Assembly (NCBI GenBank): GCA_039984715.1
Contig: JBDWUA010000012.1
Span: forward strand, 189,572 to 253,571
Origin: JABSSA01 sp039984715
GTDB taxonomy: Bacteria; Pseudomonadota; Alphaproteobacteria; Rhodobacterales; Rhodobacteraceae
Direction: 5' to 3'
Length of the DNA stretch: 64,000 bases
The notes under the pieces were generated by a model. The model saw only the letters and a program-made list of their open reading frames with translations. It was not told the origin of the DNA and did no database searches. Below, one piece after another: positions 1-9,291 of this stretch (the first letter of the stretch is position 1; the number at the start of each line of letters is the position of its first letter). Made by a program: the position numbers and the translations under genes.

Positions 1-822
1 CAGCAAAGCGGCAATGACTATGAACCCTCCCATTAGAGAAAAGCGGCCGGGATGTTCCCCAATGACCGCCCAAACCAATAGAGGCGCTAAAACAGATTCC
101 AAAAGGATCAACAGCGACACTTCCGAAGAGGTTATGTATCGCGGACCCAAGGTCAATAAACAGGTCGCACATCCGATGAAAATGCCGTGCCCAAGAAACA
201 ATCGCCAATGATCAACAAACGCATCAGCCAATGGGTATAGCAACGCAATCAGAATTGCTGCGCCTAGATAGGCTATCGACACAGCGGGAACCATTGAGAT
301 GTCTTTCATCCGACGCGCCGCCGTCAACGCTGCCGCATAGGCAAAGGACACATACACTGCCCAGACATCACCTTTCCAAGACGCTCTTTCCGAGTCACCA
401 GATCCATACGCGATGACAGCCAAGCCGCACAAAACGACCCCCATCGTTACGGCAATCCGCTTGGACACGGGTTCGTTTAGTAAAATCCGGCTCCATATTG
501 CGGCGAACATTGGCATGGATGCCAAAATAAACACGACGTTTGCTACGCTCGTTTGTGTGACAGCAAGAACAAACGCCGGTGACGTCGATCCCATAAGCAG
601 CACATAAATGGCACCCGTCCATCCGGTACGACGCAATGGCGCGAACGCATTGCCCCTTTGTGTACTCAGGACAAAGGCCAAAACGATCAGACCGGCCGTC
701 AGACCCCGCCAAAATGCAATCGTCATGGGATCTGTTTCAATCAATCGAACGAACAAGGAATCTGGCACAACGAACAGCACCCCCAATGTCGTAATGATCA
801 ACCCTTTGGTATGGTCATGCAT
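1..822 (-). CDS. EamA/DMT-family transporter, 3' end outside window
   Basis: The minus strand is open from an ATG at 822 to the window edge, giving about 274 residues without a stop, so the C-terminus is cut off. The translation is a chain of hydrophobic helices (for example LIVLAFVLS, VFILASMPMFAAI and MGVVLCGLAVIAYG), with the EamA pattern of a first half ending near residue 140 and a second half starting with WAVYVSFAYAAAL. This is the drug/metabolite transporter superfamily, inner-membrane exporters of roughly 290-300 residues. The substrate cannot be told. It lies downstream of corC, where many relatives carry lnt. Confidence 0.85.
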   Translation of the reverse strand, partial: MHDHTKGLIITTLGVLFVVPDSLFVRLIETDPMTIAFWRGLTAGLIVLAFVLSTQRGNAFAPLRRTGWTGAIYVLLMGSTSPAFVLAVTQTSVANVVFILASMPMFAAIWSRILLNEPVSKRIAVTMGVVLCGLAVIAYGSGDSERASWKGDVWAVYVSFAYAAALTAARRMKDISMVPAVSIAYLGAAILIALLYPLADAFVDHWRLFLGHGIFIGCATCLLTLGPRYITSSEVSLLILLESVLAPLLVWAVIGEHPGRFSLMGGFIVIAALL

Positions 823-909
823 TGCAGGCTTCCAGTCACCATCCGCTTTTTCATCGCACCCTACCCCGCATCAAATGAAAATACCGCACGATTTTCACAC
901 GTTCGGAGC

Positions 910-926
910 GCGAGGCAGAGCCTCGC
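910..926. terminator. hairpin after corC
   Basis: GCGAGGC, loop AGA, GCCTCGC: a perfect 7-bp stem between the corC stop and the EamA start. No T-tract follows on the minus strand, so it may only weaken read-through. Confidence 0.3.
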
Positions 927-996
927 AAACTGCGTGGCAACGCAATAATTCGAATGCGCGCATCTGCGCGCTCAATGGGATCAAACCAATGAGAAG

Positions 997-1884
997 TTAC
1001 TCTGCGGCTGTTCCACCATCCATACGCACACGAAGACGTTTTATACGGCGCGGATCAGCATCGATCACCTCAAAATCCGTTCCTTCGGGGTGGTGGATCA
1101 CTTCACCGCGCGCCGGAACGCGCCCTGCCAGCATAAAGACAAGTCCACCCAGTGTGCCGATTTCTTCTGAATCGACATTCTCGTGTTGCGTCAAACTCTT
1201 GCCGATCTCTGCTTCGAACTCATCCAAAGGCGTTCGCGCAAAAGCCAAATAACATCCGGTGTCCTCGCGGGTGAACATATCACCTTCTTCTGCATCGTGT
1301 TCATCTTCGATTTCACCAATAACCTGTTCAATCAGGTCCTCGATTGTGACCAAGCCATCAACACCGCCATATTCATCAATGACCAAGGCCATGTGACGCC
1401 GTTCTGTTTGCATCTTTGTCAGCAACACACCAATCGCCATGGACGGTGGCACAAACAACAAAGGCCGTAACATCGCGCTCAGATCAAACGGGCTATCGTC
1501 ATTGGTGAACCCATGCTGCAATGCGATGTCTTTTAGGTGCGCAAAGCCGACTGGTTGGTCCAATGTTCCCTTGAACACAGGCACCCGCGTCAGGCCGCTT
1601 TTCTTGAAAACTTCCACCAGTTCATCAAGCGTTATTGTGTCAGGAACAGCCGTGATTTCCGCCTTGGGAATCGCGACGTCTTCAACACGCAATCGCCGCA
1701 GATTCACCATGCCATGCCCGTTTAACCGGGGTTCACGGTCAGGTGTTTCAGGGATGGCAGGGTTTGCCGGGCTAAACGCGCCAAAAACGCGCGCCAAAAA
1801 GCTGTTACTCGAAGGCTCCGTCACGGTGCCGGTCTCTGGCTGCGCGCTCTGCGCTGCACCAGACGAAGAATCTGAATCGCCCAT
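997..1884 (-). CDS. corC: CBS-domain / CorC-HlyC family protein (YbeX-like)
   Basis: A 295-residue soluble member of the CorC/TlyC family. After a low-complexity N-terminus (about 1-55) come two CBS repeats, the first near VAIPKAEITAVPD and the second around HMALVIDEYGGVDGLVTIED. From about residue 205 there is a C-terminal CorC/HlyC domain (LGGLVFMLAGRVPARGEV). The family is linked to Mg/Co efflux and, through YbeX, to ribosome metabolism. It lies 41 bp behind ybeY on the same strand as phoH and miaB, matching the conserved miaB-ybeZ-ybeY-ybeX order. It lacks a transmembrane DUF21 domain, as YbeX does. Confidence 0.92.
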   Translation of the reverse strand: MGDSDSSSGAAQSAQPETGTVTEPSSNSFLARVFGAFSPANPAIPETPDREPRLNGHGMVNLRRLRVEDVAIPKAEITAVPDTITLDELVEVFKKSGLTRVPVFKGTLDQPVGFAHLKDIALQHGFTNDDSPFDLSAMLRPLLFVPPSMAIGVLLTKMQTERRHMALVIDEYGGVDGLVTIEDLIEQVIGEIEDEHDAEEGDMFTREDTGCYLAFARTPLDEFEAEIGKSLTQHENVDSEEIGTLGGLVFMLAGRVPARGEVIHHPEGTDFEVIDADPRRIKRLRVRMDGGTAAE

Positions 1885-1925
1885 CTATCCTTCATACAAT
1901 ACCGGGCCGAAATCGTGGCCCAAGT

Positions 1926-2387
1926 TCAATATGGGTCTGCAATGCCCAATTTGCCAAGTATTTCGACCTCAATTTTCTCCATTTGATCTGCATCCGCTGC
2001 ATTTATGTGATCATATCCAAGCAAATGCAGCGTTGCATGCACCAAAAGATGTGTCACATGCGCGATCAGTTGCTTATTCTGCGCTTCGGATTCTTGCTTG
2101 CAGGTGTCATAGGCGATGGCGATATCACCCAATTCTTCATCAGGTTGTACACCCGGCTCCAAATCGACGGACGGCCATGACAGAACATTTGTCGGCGTCG
2201 GCTTTTCCCGAAACTCGGAATTCAGCGCTGATATGCGGGCGTCATCGCAGGCCAGCACCACAACTTCGTGATCATTCGCTTGCAAATCCAGATGGTCAAG
2301 CGTTGCGGAAATCGCAACCGACGCCAAACCTGTCAGACCAACGTCATTCCAACGTCCGTCTTCTATCACGACATCAAGACCGTTCAT
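1926..2387 (-). CDS. ybeY: endoribonuclease YbeY, 16S rRNA maturation
   Basis: A 153-residue protein carrying the zinc signature H-x3-H-x5-H in HATLHLLGYDH near the C-terminus, and the family N-terminal half with LACDDARISALNSEFR. YbeY is a single-strand RNase needed for 16S rRNA 3'-end processing and late 70S quality control. The length is typical. It sits 54 bp behind phoH and 41 bp before corC, as in the conserved cluster. Confidence 0.95.
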   Translation of the reverse strand: MNGLDVVIEDGRWNDVGLTGLASVAISATLDHLDLQANDHEVVVLACDDARISALNSEFREKPTPTNVLSWPSVDLEPGVQPDEELGDIAIAYDTCKQESEAQNKQLIAHVTHLLVHATLHLLGYDHINAADADQMEKIEVEILGKLGIADPY

Positions 2388-2441
2388 GCCGGGCCCATTC
2401 TTCGCGCAGCGTTACGGCAAGCCTAATAACCCGCATCACGA

Positions 2442-3455
2442 TCACGTATTTTCTTCGTCCGCGTCGTATGCCTGAATTATTCTGGCCACCAATGGATGTC
2501 GAACAACATCTTTGGCTGTGAAATAGCTAAAGCTAATCGACGGAATGTCTTCCAAAATTCGCTCAGCATCCTTGAGGCCAGATTGGACGCCACGCGGCAA
2601 ATCGATTTGTGTTCGATCCCCGGTTATGACCATTCGGCTGCCTTGACCCAGACGTGTCAGAAACATCTTCATCTGCATCGACGTGGCATTCTGGGCTTCA
2701 TCCAGAACAACAAACGCACGCGCCAATGTGCGGCCCCGCATAAAGGCCAGAGGCGCAATTTCAATTTGCTTTTCTTCCAATAACTTGGCCAGTTGTTTGC
2801 CCGGAAGAAAATCGTTCAATGCATCATACAAAGGCTGCATGTATGGGTCGACTTTTTCTTTCATGTCCCCGGGCAAAAACCCCAATCTTTCCCCAGCTTC
2901 GACAGCAGGACGAGACAGGATAATTTTATCCACGTGGCCGGCAAGAAACATCGACACACCAACCGCAACCGCAAGATAGGTTTTACCCGTACCAGCAGGA
3001 CCAATGCCAAAAGCCAGTTCATTGTCGAACAACGCTTGGACATACGCTTTTTGCGCATCGGTTCGTGGTTCGACCAGCTTTTTGCGGGTTTTGATTTCCA
3101 ATCGCCCACCGACATCCATTTCCATTTGATCCACATCGCGCGTGTCAGTGTCGATCACTTCGCCACCCATGCGTAATTCCGCATCTACGTCAGCAGGTTC
3201 CACCGTTTTGCCGGTTTCCAACCGAAGATATAGCGCCTTAAGAACGTCTGATGCGCGGTTGGCCGTGTCCTCTTCGCCCAATATAGCCAGCGCATTGCCA
3301 CGCCGCACGATTTGGATGCTCAAAGCAGATTCGATTGCAGCAAGGTATTGGTCGTAAGGTCCACACAAATCGATCAGCAGCCGGTTGTCAGGAAACTCCA
3401 AAAGAACTTGTTTGGCAGCTTCGGCGGGGGACGTCGGTACTTTTGCTATGGTCAA
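2442..3455 (-). CDS. phoH: PhoH-like ATPase (YbeZ)
   Basis: A 337-residue P-loop ATPase. Walker A is GPAGTGKT (about residue 152) and Walker B is AFVVLDEAQNA (about 248), followed by the sensor region RMVITGD. An N-terminal KH-like segment precedes the ATPase core. YbeZ works with YbeY in RNA metabolism, and the gene order fits. The 209 bp upstream, behind miaB, suggest that phoH may also have its own promoter, although none was recognised. Confidence 0.95.
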   Translation of the reverse strand: MTIAKVPTSPAEAAKQVLLEFPDNRLLIDLCGPYDQYLAAIESALSIQIVRRGNALAILGEEDTANRASDVLKALYLRLETGKTVEPADVDAELRMGGEVIDTDTRDVDQMEMDVGGRLEIKTRKKLVEPRTDAQKAYVQALFDNELAFGIGPAGTGKTYLAVAVGVSMFLAGHVDKIILSRPAVEAGERLGFLPGDMKEKVDPYMQPLYDALNDFLPGKQLAKLLEEKQIEIAPLAFMRGRTLARAFVVLDEAQNATSMQMKMFLTRLGQGSRMVITGDRTQIDLPRGVQSGLKDAERILEDIPSISFSYFTAKDVVRHPLVARIIQAYDADEENT

Positions 3456-3664
3456 TTCCTACTCCTGAGTCTGAACCTTACCTAAGGTTTGCAATTTATG
3501 TGGTTACAGGCAACGCCGAGTGATGCTTTTTCAACAAACTGAAACAAAAAGAGAAGACAGCCTTGGCCAGAATGCTTCAAAATAGGCAGTCCTTTGTGTG
3601 TTCCCTCATCCTTGACGGGAAATACACACTGTCCTGAATGCGTGTTCGACAACGCGGTCCGGGT

Positions 3665-4966
3665 TTAAGCCAATCTACCAGCAAGGGAATTGGTACTGGA
3701 TGCAACAATTTTGACCGGCGCAATTGTACCGCGCGCAACAGGTGCGTCATCTACGTGTACGGCGTGCAAATATTCAGACTTTCCGCCCATTTGTCCTTCT
3801 AACCTGCCCGGTTTTTCAAACAGCACATTGACAGTTTTTCCAACCATATCGTCCTGCACTTGCCGTTGATGCTTTGTGATCAACGCTTGAAGCCGTTGCA
3901 GACGGTCATCCGCCTCGGCGGGATCAACCAATGCACGTTCAGCGGCCGGCGTCCCGGGGCGTGTCGAATATTTGAATGAATAGGCATAGCCGTATTTCAC
4001 TTCTTCAACCAAATCGAGCGTGTCTTGAAAATCCGCCTCGGTTTCTTCTGGGAATCCCACGATGAAGTCGCCGGACATCAATATATCCGGGCGCGCCGCG
4101 CGGATGCGTTCGATCAGCCGAAGGTATTCTTCAGCGGTATGGCCACGGTTCATCCGCTTCAGTATTTTATCTGACCCGGCCTGCACAGGAAGGTGCAGAT
4201 ACGGCATGAGTTTGTCGCATTCCCCATGTGCTGCAATCAATGCGTCGTCCATGTCGCGGGGGTGCGATGTCGTGAAACGGATGCGTTCAAGCCCATCGAT
4301 CTTTGCAAGATCCCAGATCAAGCCGGAAAGCCCTGCATCGTGGCCATGATATGCGTTGACGTTTTGCCCCAACAACGTGACTTCACGCACGCCGCGTTCA
4401 ACCAAATCGCGCGCTTCGGTCATGATCTGCTGTGCCGGACGCGATACTTCTGCACCGCGCGTATAAGGCACAACGCAAAAGGCGCAAAACTTGTCACACC
4501 CTTCTTGCACGGTCAAAAACGCAGTTGGGCCCCGCGTGGCTTTCGGGCGCCGTTTGAGATGTTCGAACTTATCTTCTTCTGGAAAGTCTGTATCGAGCGC
4601 CTTCTCACCAGCCTGCGCCTTGGCTTCAAGCTCTGGCAAACGGTGATAGGATTGCGGCCCCACGACCAGATCGACCATCGGCTGACGCCGCATGATTTCT
4701 GGCCCTTCGGCTTGGGCCACACATCCGGCAACACCAATTTTCAGGTCCGGTTTGGCCGTCTTTAATCCTTTGAAACGCCCAAGCTCGGAATACACCTTTT
4801 CCGCAGCCTTTTCGCGAATGTGACAGGTGTTCAAAAGGATCATGTCCGCATCATCTGGTGATTGCGTTTGTTCATACCCGGACAAAGCTTCGGCCATGCG
4901 TTCGCTGTCATAGACGTTCATCTGGCAGCCGTAGGTCTTGATATAGAGCTTTTTCGGCGTGGACAT
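3665..4966 (-). CDS. miaB: tRNA-2-methylthio-N6-dimethylallyladenosine synthase MiaB
   Basis: A radical-SAM methylthiotransferase of 433 residues that modifies i6A37 of tRNAs reading UNN codons. Visible are the N-terminal UPF0004 domain (KTYGCQMNVYDSERM), the radical-SAM triad CAFCVVPYTRG preceded by a Cys (CDKFCAFC, i.e. CxxxCxxC), and a C-terminal TRAM domain (VLFEKPGRLEGQMGGKSEYL). The frame stays open 33 codons further upstream, but the ATG at 4966 is chosen because GGAGG lies 7 nt before it and homologues start close to the KLYIKTYGC motif. It is first in the miaB-phoH-ybeY-corC series. Confidence 0.95.
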   Translation of the reverse strand: MSTPKKLYIKTYGCQMNVYDSERMAEALSGYEQTQSPDDADMILLNTCHIREKAAEKVYSELGRFKGLKTAKPDLKIGVAGCVAQAEGPEIMRRQPMVDLVVGPQSYHRLPELEAKAQAGEKALDTDFPEEDKFEHLKRRPKATRGPTAFLTVQEGCDKFCAFCVVPYTRGAEVSRPAQQIMTEARDLVERGVREVTLLGQNVNAYHGHDAGLSGLIWDLAKIDGLERIRFTTSHPRDMDDALIAAHGECDKLMPYLHLPVQAGSDKILKRMNRGHTAEEYLRLIERIRAARPDILMSGDFIVGFPEETEADFQDTLDLVEEVKYGYAYSFKYSTRPGTPAAERALVDPAEADDRLQRLQALITKHQRQVQDDMVGKTVNVLFEKPGRLEGQMGGKSEYLHAVHVDDAPVARGTIAPVKIVASSTNSLAGRLA

Positions 4967-5113
4967 TGCGCAGCCTCCGGGATTGATCAGTGCGGGCAGA
5001 TAACAGGCCATAGCACCCCTTGCAATGGAGCCTTGGCCTGCGCCCATGTTCCGATATGCTAGCATTCAAACACGATACCGAATTCTACGTCAAAGCAAGG
5101 CAGTCGAGCGGGC

Positions 5114-5980
5114 ATGCGATACACAAGTCTTACAGATTTCCTGAAATCAAATCACGCCAAACGGGCCCCAAGCCCGCTGGCCATGGTTTTTGTCGAAGAC
5201 ACAGCCGAAATTGATACAACGGCGCGACATCATCAGCAGGCTGGATTTCAGTCCATCCTCATGTTCATGCCGTCCAATTTTGATTTGGCCCCGGATGTCG
5301 ATGCAACGGTTATCCGGATCGATCATGATCTGACCAAGGACGCCCCTCTTGCTGATGTCGTGAATGGTGTAATCGATACCGTGCCGGATAAATCTTGGGT
5401 CTATTACTGTTATAATACCGAATATTTGTTTCACCCCTTTTGCGAAACACGCTCTGTGGGCGAAATGCTGACCTTTCACGGCGAGGAACGGCGCGACGCA
5501 ATGTTGACCTATGTGGTCGATCTGTATGCCGACGACTTACACGCATCGCCAAACGCAGTTTCTCTGGAAAACGCGCATTTGGATCGCTCGGGGTATTATG
5601 CTTTGGCGCGCAAAACATCTGAGGGGCACCCGAAAGAACGGCAATTGGATTTTTTCGGCGGGCTACGCTGGCGTTACGAAGAACACGTTCCCGCCAACCG
5701 ACGCAAAATTGATCGCATTTCCCTGTTTAAAACAGCACCCGGCCTAAAGTTGCGCGAAGACTTCACCTTTAACAAGGAGGAGCTGAACACCTATGCCTGT
5801 CCATGGCATCACAATATCACCGCGGCGGTCTGTTCCTTTCGGACGGCCAAAGCTTTGAAACGCAATCCCGGCAGCACCTTTGATATCGAAACGTTCAAAT
5901 GGCATAATTCCGCCCCTTTTGAATGGCATTCTCGGCAGTTGCTGGACTTGGGGCTGATGGAACCGGGGCAGTGGTTTTGA
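5114..5980 (+). CDS. conserved protein of unknown function, possibly glycosyltransferase-like
   Basis: A 288-residue soluble protein with no signal peptide. It resembles uncharacterised roseobacter proteins. The N-terminal part (AMVFVEDTAEIDTTARHHQQ then ILMFMPSNFDL) has the alternating strand/helix pattern of a GT2-like nucleotide-sugar fold, but no clear DxD motif was located. The middle is rich in aromatics and Cys (WVYYCYNTEYLFHPFCETRS). It is divergent from miaB and followed 25 bp later by the next gene. The family call is a low-confidence inference; the reading frame itself is well supported. Confidence 0.6.
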   Translation: MRYTSLTDFLKSNHAKRAPSPLAMVFVEDTAEIDTTARHHQQAGFQSILMFMPSNFDLAPDVDATVIRIDHDLTKDAPLADVVNGVIDTVPDKSWVYYCYNTEYLFHPFCETRSVGEMLTFHGEERRDAMLTYVVDLYADDLHASPNAVSLENAHLDRSGYYALARKTSEGHPKERQLDFFGGLRWRYEEHVPANRRKIDRISLFKTAPGLKLREDFTFNKEELNTYACPWHHNITAAVCSFRTAKALKRNPGSTFDIETFKWHNSAPFEWHSRQLLDLGLMEPGQWF

Positions 5981-6005
5981 AAGTGGATTTTAAACAATCA
6001 AACAG

Positions 6006-6377
6006 ATGGTCGACATGGGACGCGCTACCAGAAAATGGAATAAAGAATTGCAGCGGGACGATACGTTGCCCTCATCGTTCAAACAGGAACGATCCCGGAT
6101 TATGTATATCGAATCCAAATCCGAAGGTTTGGAAGGGCCAGCCGTTATCGGACGGGTTTATTTCTCGAAGTCCGGAAAGACCCTTTATTATCAGGGCCTA
6201 AGGTTTCAAAGCCTCAAGGGCGCGGGTTTCAAGGCAAATTACGTCGAAATCGCATCCGGTGACCCTTTTTGGATCTCAGGGCCGCGCAAAGATCGTCAAG
6301 ATCGCTTATACGGCGGTCAATTGGATGTCACGATTGATAGGGATGTGCTCGAAGAATACGACGCGTTCTGCGCCTGA
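6006..6377 (+). CDS. small conserved protein of unknown function
   Basis: A 123-residue protein with a conserved core beginning MYIESKSEGLEGPAVIGRV and continuing KTLYYQGLRFQSLKG, then GDPFWISG and DRLYGG. Similar short proteins are widespread in bacteria and are often mislabelled 1-deoxy-xylulose-5-phosphate synthase; nothing here supports that activity. Homologues usually start at MYIE, so translation could begin at the internal ATG about 32 codons in. It appears co-transcribed with the preceding gene. Confidence 0.65.
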   Translation: MVDMGRATRKWNKELQRDDTLPSSFKQERSRIMYIESKSEGLEGPAVIGRVYFSKSGKTLYYQGLRFQSLKGAGFKANYVEIASGDPFWISGPRKDRQDRLYGGQLDVTIDRDVLEEYDAFCA

Positions 6378-6398
6378 CACTTCGCAACATTCGCCCTT

Positions 6399-6932
6399 CT
6401 AGGCTCCGGCAAAGATTTCGACTGTCGGCAATTGATTTAACGGGGCCCCAATCGCCTGCATAGCAGACAAAGAAAGCCGGCTGCCCGCCGTTTTTGGACC
6501 GTCCAACGGAATCAAGGTCACCGCCACGGATACCCCGGTTTCCGCATAAAAAACGCGGCCTGCCTGTTCGGCTGTGACCAAGGGCGTCTTGATCCAAAGC
6601 CCTGTTTCCGCCGGGCTTCCAAGGCTGGCAACTGTCGTGCCAAGTGACCCTTGCTGTATCGCCCCGCCGATTGCATCAGCCTTTTCCGCCGCACTGACTT
6701 GATCAAAATCGTCAGCACGTCGTGCGTTGGCTGGCACCAACCCTGCGGCAGCGTTTGCGATACGTTCCGCCAATCCAGCGGGTCGCGCACGCGGTCGCAC
6801 ATCGGTCGTTGCACCCGAGCGCGACTCGCCGCTGATCTCTTCAGCCGGCTTGGAACCCGTGTTTCGAATGTTTTGTGCAATGTCGCAGGCACTCAGGCTT
6901 AGGCACATTGCAATCAGGACTGCTCTTTTCAT
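6399..6932 (-). CDS. putative lipoprotein of unknown function
   Basis: A 177-residue protein. It starts MKRAVLIAMCLSLSAC, a signal peptide with a lipobox (LSAC) predicting lipidation at Cys16. The remainder is Ala/Gly-rich with a central Arg/Pro stretch (DVRPRARPAGLAERIAN) and a C-terminal beta-rich part (VFYAETGVSVAVTLIPLDG). Related Rhodobacterales proteins are sometimes named D-galactarate dehydratase, with no visible reason. It is divergent from moaA. Confidence 0.7.
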   Translation of the reverse strand: MKRAVLIAMCLSLSACDIAQNIRNTGSKPAEEISGESRSGATTDVRPRARPAGLAERIANAAAGLVPANARRADDFDQVSAAEKADAIGGAIQQGSLGTTVASLGSPAETGLWIKTPLVTAEQAGRVFYAETGVSVAVTLIPLDGPKTAGSRLSLSAMQAIGAPLNQLPTVEIFAGA

Positions 6933-7007
6933 AAGGATACATTAACCTGCTGACGCGCAGCATCAAACCCCTTGCTTGCCTCGTTCACCTGTCCTACCTG
7001 TTAATAC

Positions 7008-8012
7008 ATGGTACCTTTGATCGATCCGTTCCAACGCGCCATTACATATTTGCGCGTTTCCGTCACCGACCGCTGTGATTTCCGCTGTGTATATTGCATG
7101 TCGGAAAACATGACCTTTTTGCCTAAGAAAGAGCTTTTGACGCTCGAAGAATTGGATCGAATGTGTTCGACATTTGTCCATTTGGGCGTGCGAAAGTTGC
7201 GCATCACAGGTGGTGAACCGCTTGTTCGCAAAGGCATCATGACGTTTTTCGAAAGCATGTCGCGCCATCTTGATTCCGGTGATCTTGATGAATTGACGTT
7301 GACCACCAACGGGTCGCAACTTGAACGATTTGCACAGCAACTTTACGACACCGGCGTGCGCCGGATCAACGTATCGCTTGATACGCTGGACGAGAAAAAG
7401 TTTGCTGACATCACACGTTGGGGACGTCTGGAACAGGTTCTGCGCGGCGTTGATGCGGCGCTGGCCGTAGGGTTGCGGGTCAAAATCAATGCCGTTGCGT
7501 TAAAAGATTTTAACGAAGAAGAACTGACGACAATGACCAAGTGGTGCGCAGATCGCGGTATGGATTTGACCTGGATCGAAGTGATGCCAATGGGGGATAT
7601 CGGAAACGAAGACCGCCTTGGCCAATATTGGTCCTTAAAAGACGTCCGCAAAGCTTACGAAAACAGCTATGCGGTCACTGATTTGGCAGAACGCACTGGG
7701 GGTCCTGCCCGGTATGTTCGGTTGGAAGAAACGGGCCAAAAAATCGGCTTCATCACGCCGTTATCCCACAATTTCTGCGAAAGCTGCAATCGCGTCCGCG
7801 TAACTTGCACCGGCGAAATCTATATGTGCCTCGGGCAAGAAGACATGGCCGATCTGCGTGAGCCTTTGCGTGCATCACCAAAGGATGACACCCCATTGGA
7901 AGACGCAATTCGAGCCGCGATATTGCTGAAGCCTAAAGGGCATGATTTTGACTATTCCCGCCAAAAGCTGGACGGACAGATGCCACGCCACATGAGCCAT
8001 ACGGGCGGCTGA
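7008..8012 (+). CDS. moaA: GTP 3',8-cyclase MoaA (molybdenum cofactor biosynthesis)
   Basis: A 334-residue radical-SAM enzyme catalysing the first step of molybdopterin synthesis. The N-terminal 4Fe-4S site is CDFRCVYC (CxxxCxxC) with the SAM-binding ITGGEPL downstream. The second cluster is CESCNRVRVTC plus a later Cys (CLG), matching C-x2-C-x13-C. The protein ends HTGG, the catalytic Gly-Gly tail of MoaA. No other moa or moe gene is in the window. It is followed 7 bp later by waaA. Confidence 0.97.
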   Translation: MVPLIDPFQRAITYLRVSVTDRCDFRCVYCMSENMTFLPKKELLTLEELDRMCSTFVHLGVRKLRITGGEPLVRKGIMTFFESMSRHLDSGDLDELTLTTNGSQLERFAQQLYDTGVRRINVSLDTLDEKKFADITRWGRLEQVLRGVDAALAVGLRVKINAVALKDFNEEELTTMTKWCADRGMDLTWIEVMPMGDIGNEDRLGQYWSLKDVRKAYENSYAVTDLAERTGGPARYVRLEETGQKIGFITPLSHNFCESCNRVRVTCTGEIYMCLGQEDMADLREPLRASPKDDTPLEDAIRAAILLKPKGHDFDYSRQKLDGQMPRHMSHTGG

Positions 8013-8019
8013 TTCAACC

Positions 8020-9291
8020 ATGACCGCGCTTACAGCGGCTTACCGCGTTCTGGCCTCAATTGCCCTGCCCTTTGCAGCCAGAAGAACTGTGGCCAAGCTT
8101 AGACAAGGTGGGATTGATGTCCACCGCACGCACGAGCGTCTGGGACATGCGACTTTGGAGCGTGGATTGGGGGATCTGGTTTGGATTCACGCCGCGTCTG
8201 TTGGCGAAAGTAAATCGGCACTGATCTTGATTGAACGCTTGTTGGCCATGGCACCAACCGCGCAAATTCTTGTGACCACTGGAACTGCGAGTTCGGCGAA
8301 AGTTCTAGCACCTAGATTGCCAAGCCGCGCTTTTCATCAATTTGCCCCACTGGATGGACGCGGCCCAATCAAACGATTTTTGCGTCACTGGCGACCTCAG
8401 ATTGGGATCTTTATTGAAAGCGAGATTTGGCCGAACCTGATCAATTGTGCCCATGATCAAGGCGTCCCACTTGCCCTTTTGAATGCGCGCCTGTCGGAAG
8501 GTTCTGCGCGCAATTGGTCGCGTGCTCCGAAAACGGCGCGCGACATTTTCGGCTTGTTCGGGATCATCCATACGCAGGATACGCGCACCGCGCGCGCGCT
8601 TGGGGCGTTGGGATTGACCCATGCCCGCATCGGCGTGAACCTAAAATCTGTATTGCTTCCACCAAGAATAAATGAGCTGGCCCGCGCGCGGTTGGAAAAG
8701 CAGTTTGGGCCAAGACCGCTTTGGGCTGCGGTTTCGACACACCCCGGTGAAGATGAAATCATGATCAAAGCGCATCAACAATTGCGTCAGTCCCATCCCA
8801 ACGCCGCGTTAATCTTGGTGCCTCGACATCCGGAACGGGCTCGCGGCATTCGCCTCTTGTGCGAAGGCCATTCCATTGCGCAACGCAGCCTTGAGGAAAT
8901 GCCCGACATCGAAACTTCGATCTATTTGGCTGACACCTTGGGAGAGACTGACCTTTGGTTCAATCTAGCCCATCTTGTTTGCCTATGCGGGTCATTCAGC
9001 GATGTTGGCGGGCATACTCCGTTCGAACCCGCCGCAGCTGGGGCTGCTATTTTACACGGGCCCCACTATTCGAATTTCGAAGAGGTTTATGCAAAGTTCT
9101 CAGAAGCCGGGGCAAGCCTTCAGGTGCATGATGCAGAAACGCTGGCTGAATCTCTTGATCTACTGATACGGCAACCTGATCATGCGCGCGCATTAGGAGA
9201 AAACGCGCGACCTCTGGCCAAAGCCGGATTGGAAGAATTAGATCGATTGGCTGCGCAATGTTTAACGCTGGCCGGAATCGAACGAAACTAA
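8020..9291 (+). CDS. waaA: 3-deoxy-D-manno-octulosonic acid (Kdo) transferase
   Basis: A 423-residue GT30 glycosyltransferase that adds Kdo to lipid IVA on the cytoplasmic face of the inner membrane. Family motifs are AASVGES near residue 54, ESEIWPNLI near 132, and the C-terminal donor-site segment PFEPAAAGAAILHGP. An N-terminal hydrophobic helix (LASIALPFAA) is consistent with membrane attachment. It follows moaA by 7 bp and its last codons overlap the convergent M19 dipeptidase gene by 4 bp. Confidence 0.95.
   Translation: MTALTAAYRVLASIALPFAARRTVAKLRQGGIDVHRTHERLGHATLERGLGDLVWIHAASVGESKSALILIERLLAMAPTAQILVTTGTASSAKVLAPRLPSRAFHQFAPLDGRGPIKRFLRHWRPQIGIFIESEIWPNLINCAHDQGVPLALLNARLSEGSARNWSRAPKTARDIFGLFGIIHTQDTRTARALGALGLTHARIGVNLKSVLLPPRINELARARLEKQFGPRPLWAAVSTHPGEDEIMIKAHQQLRQSHPNAALILVPRHPERARGIRLLCEGHSIAQRSLEEMPDIETSIYLADTLGETDLWFNLAHLVCLCGSFSDVGGHTPFEPAAAGAAILHGPHYSNFEEVYAKFSEAGASLQVHDAETLAESLDLLIRQPDHARALGENARPLAKAGLEELDRLAAQCLTLAGIERN

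Noticed and set aside
1439..2521. Long plus-strand open frame of 360 codons
   Set aside because: Antisense to corC and ybeY, both with clear catalytic or domain motifs; the translation shows no family pattern.
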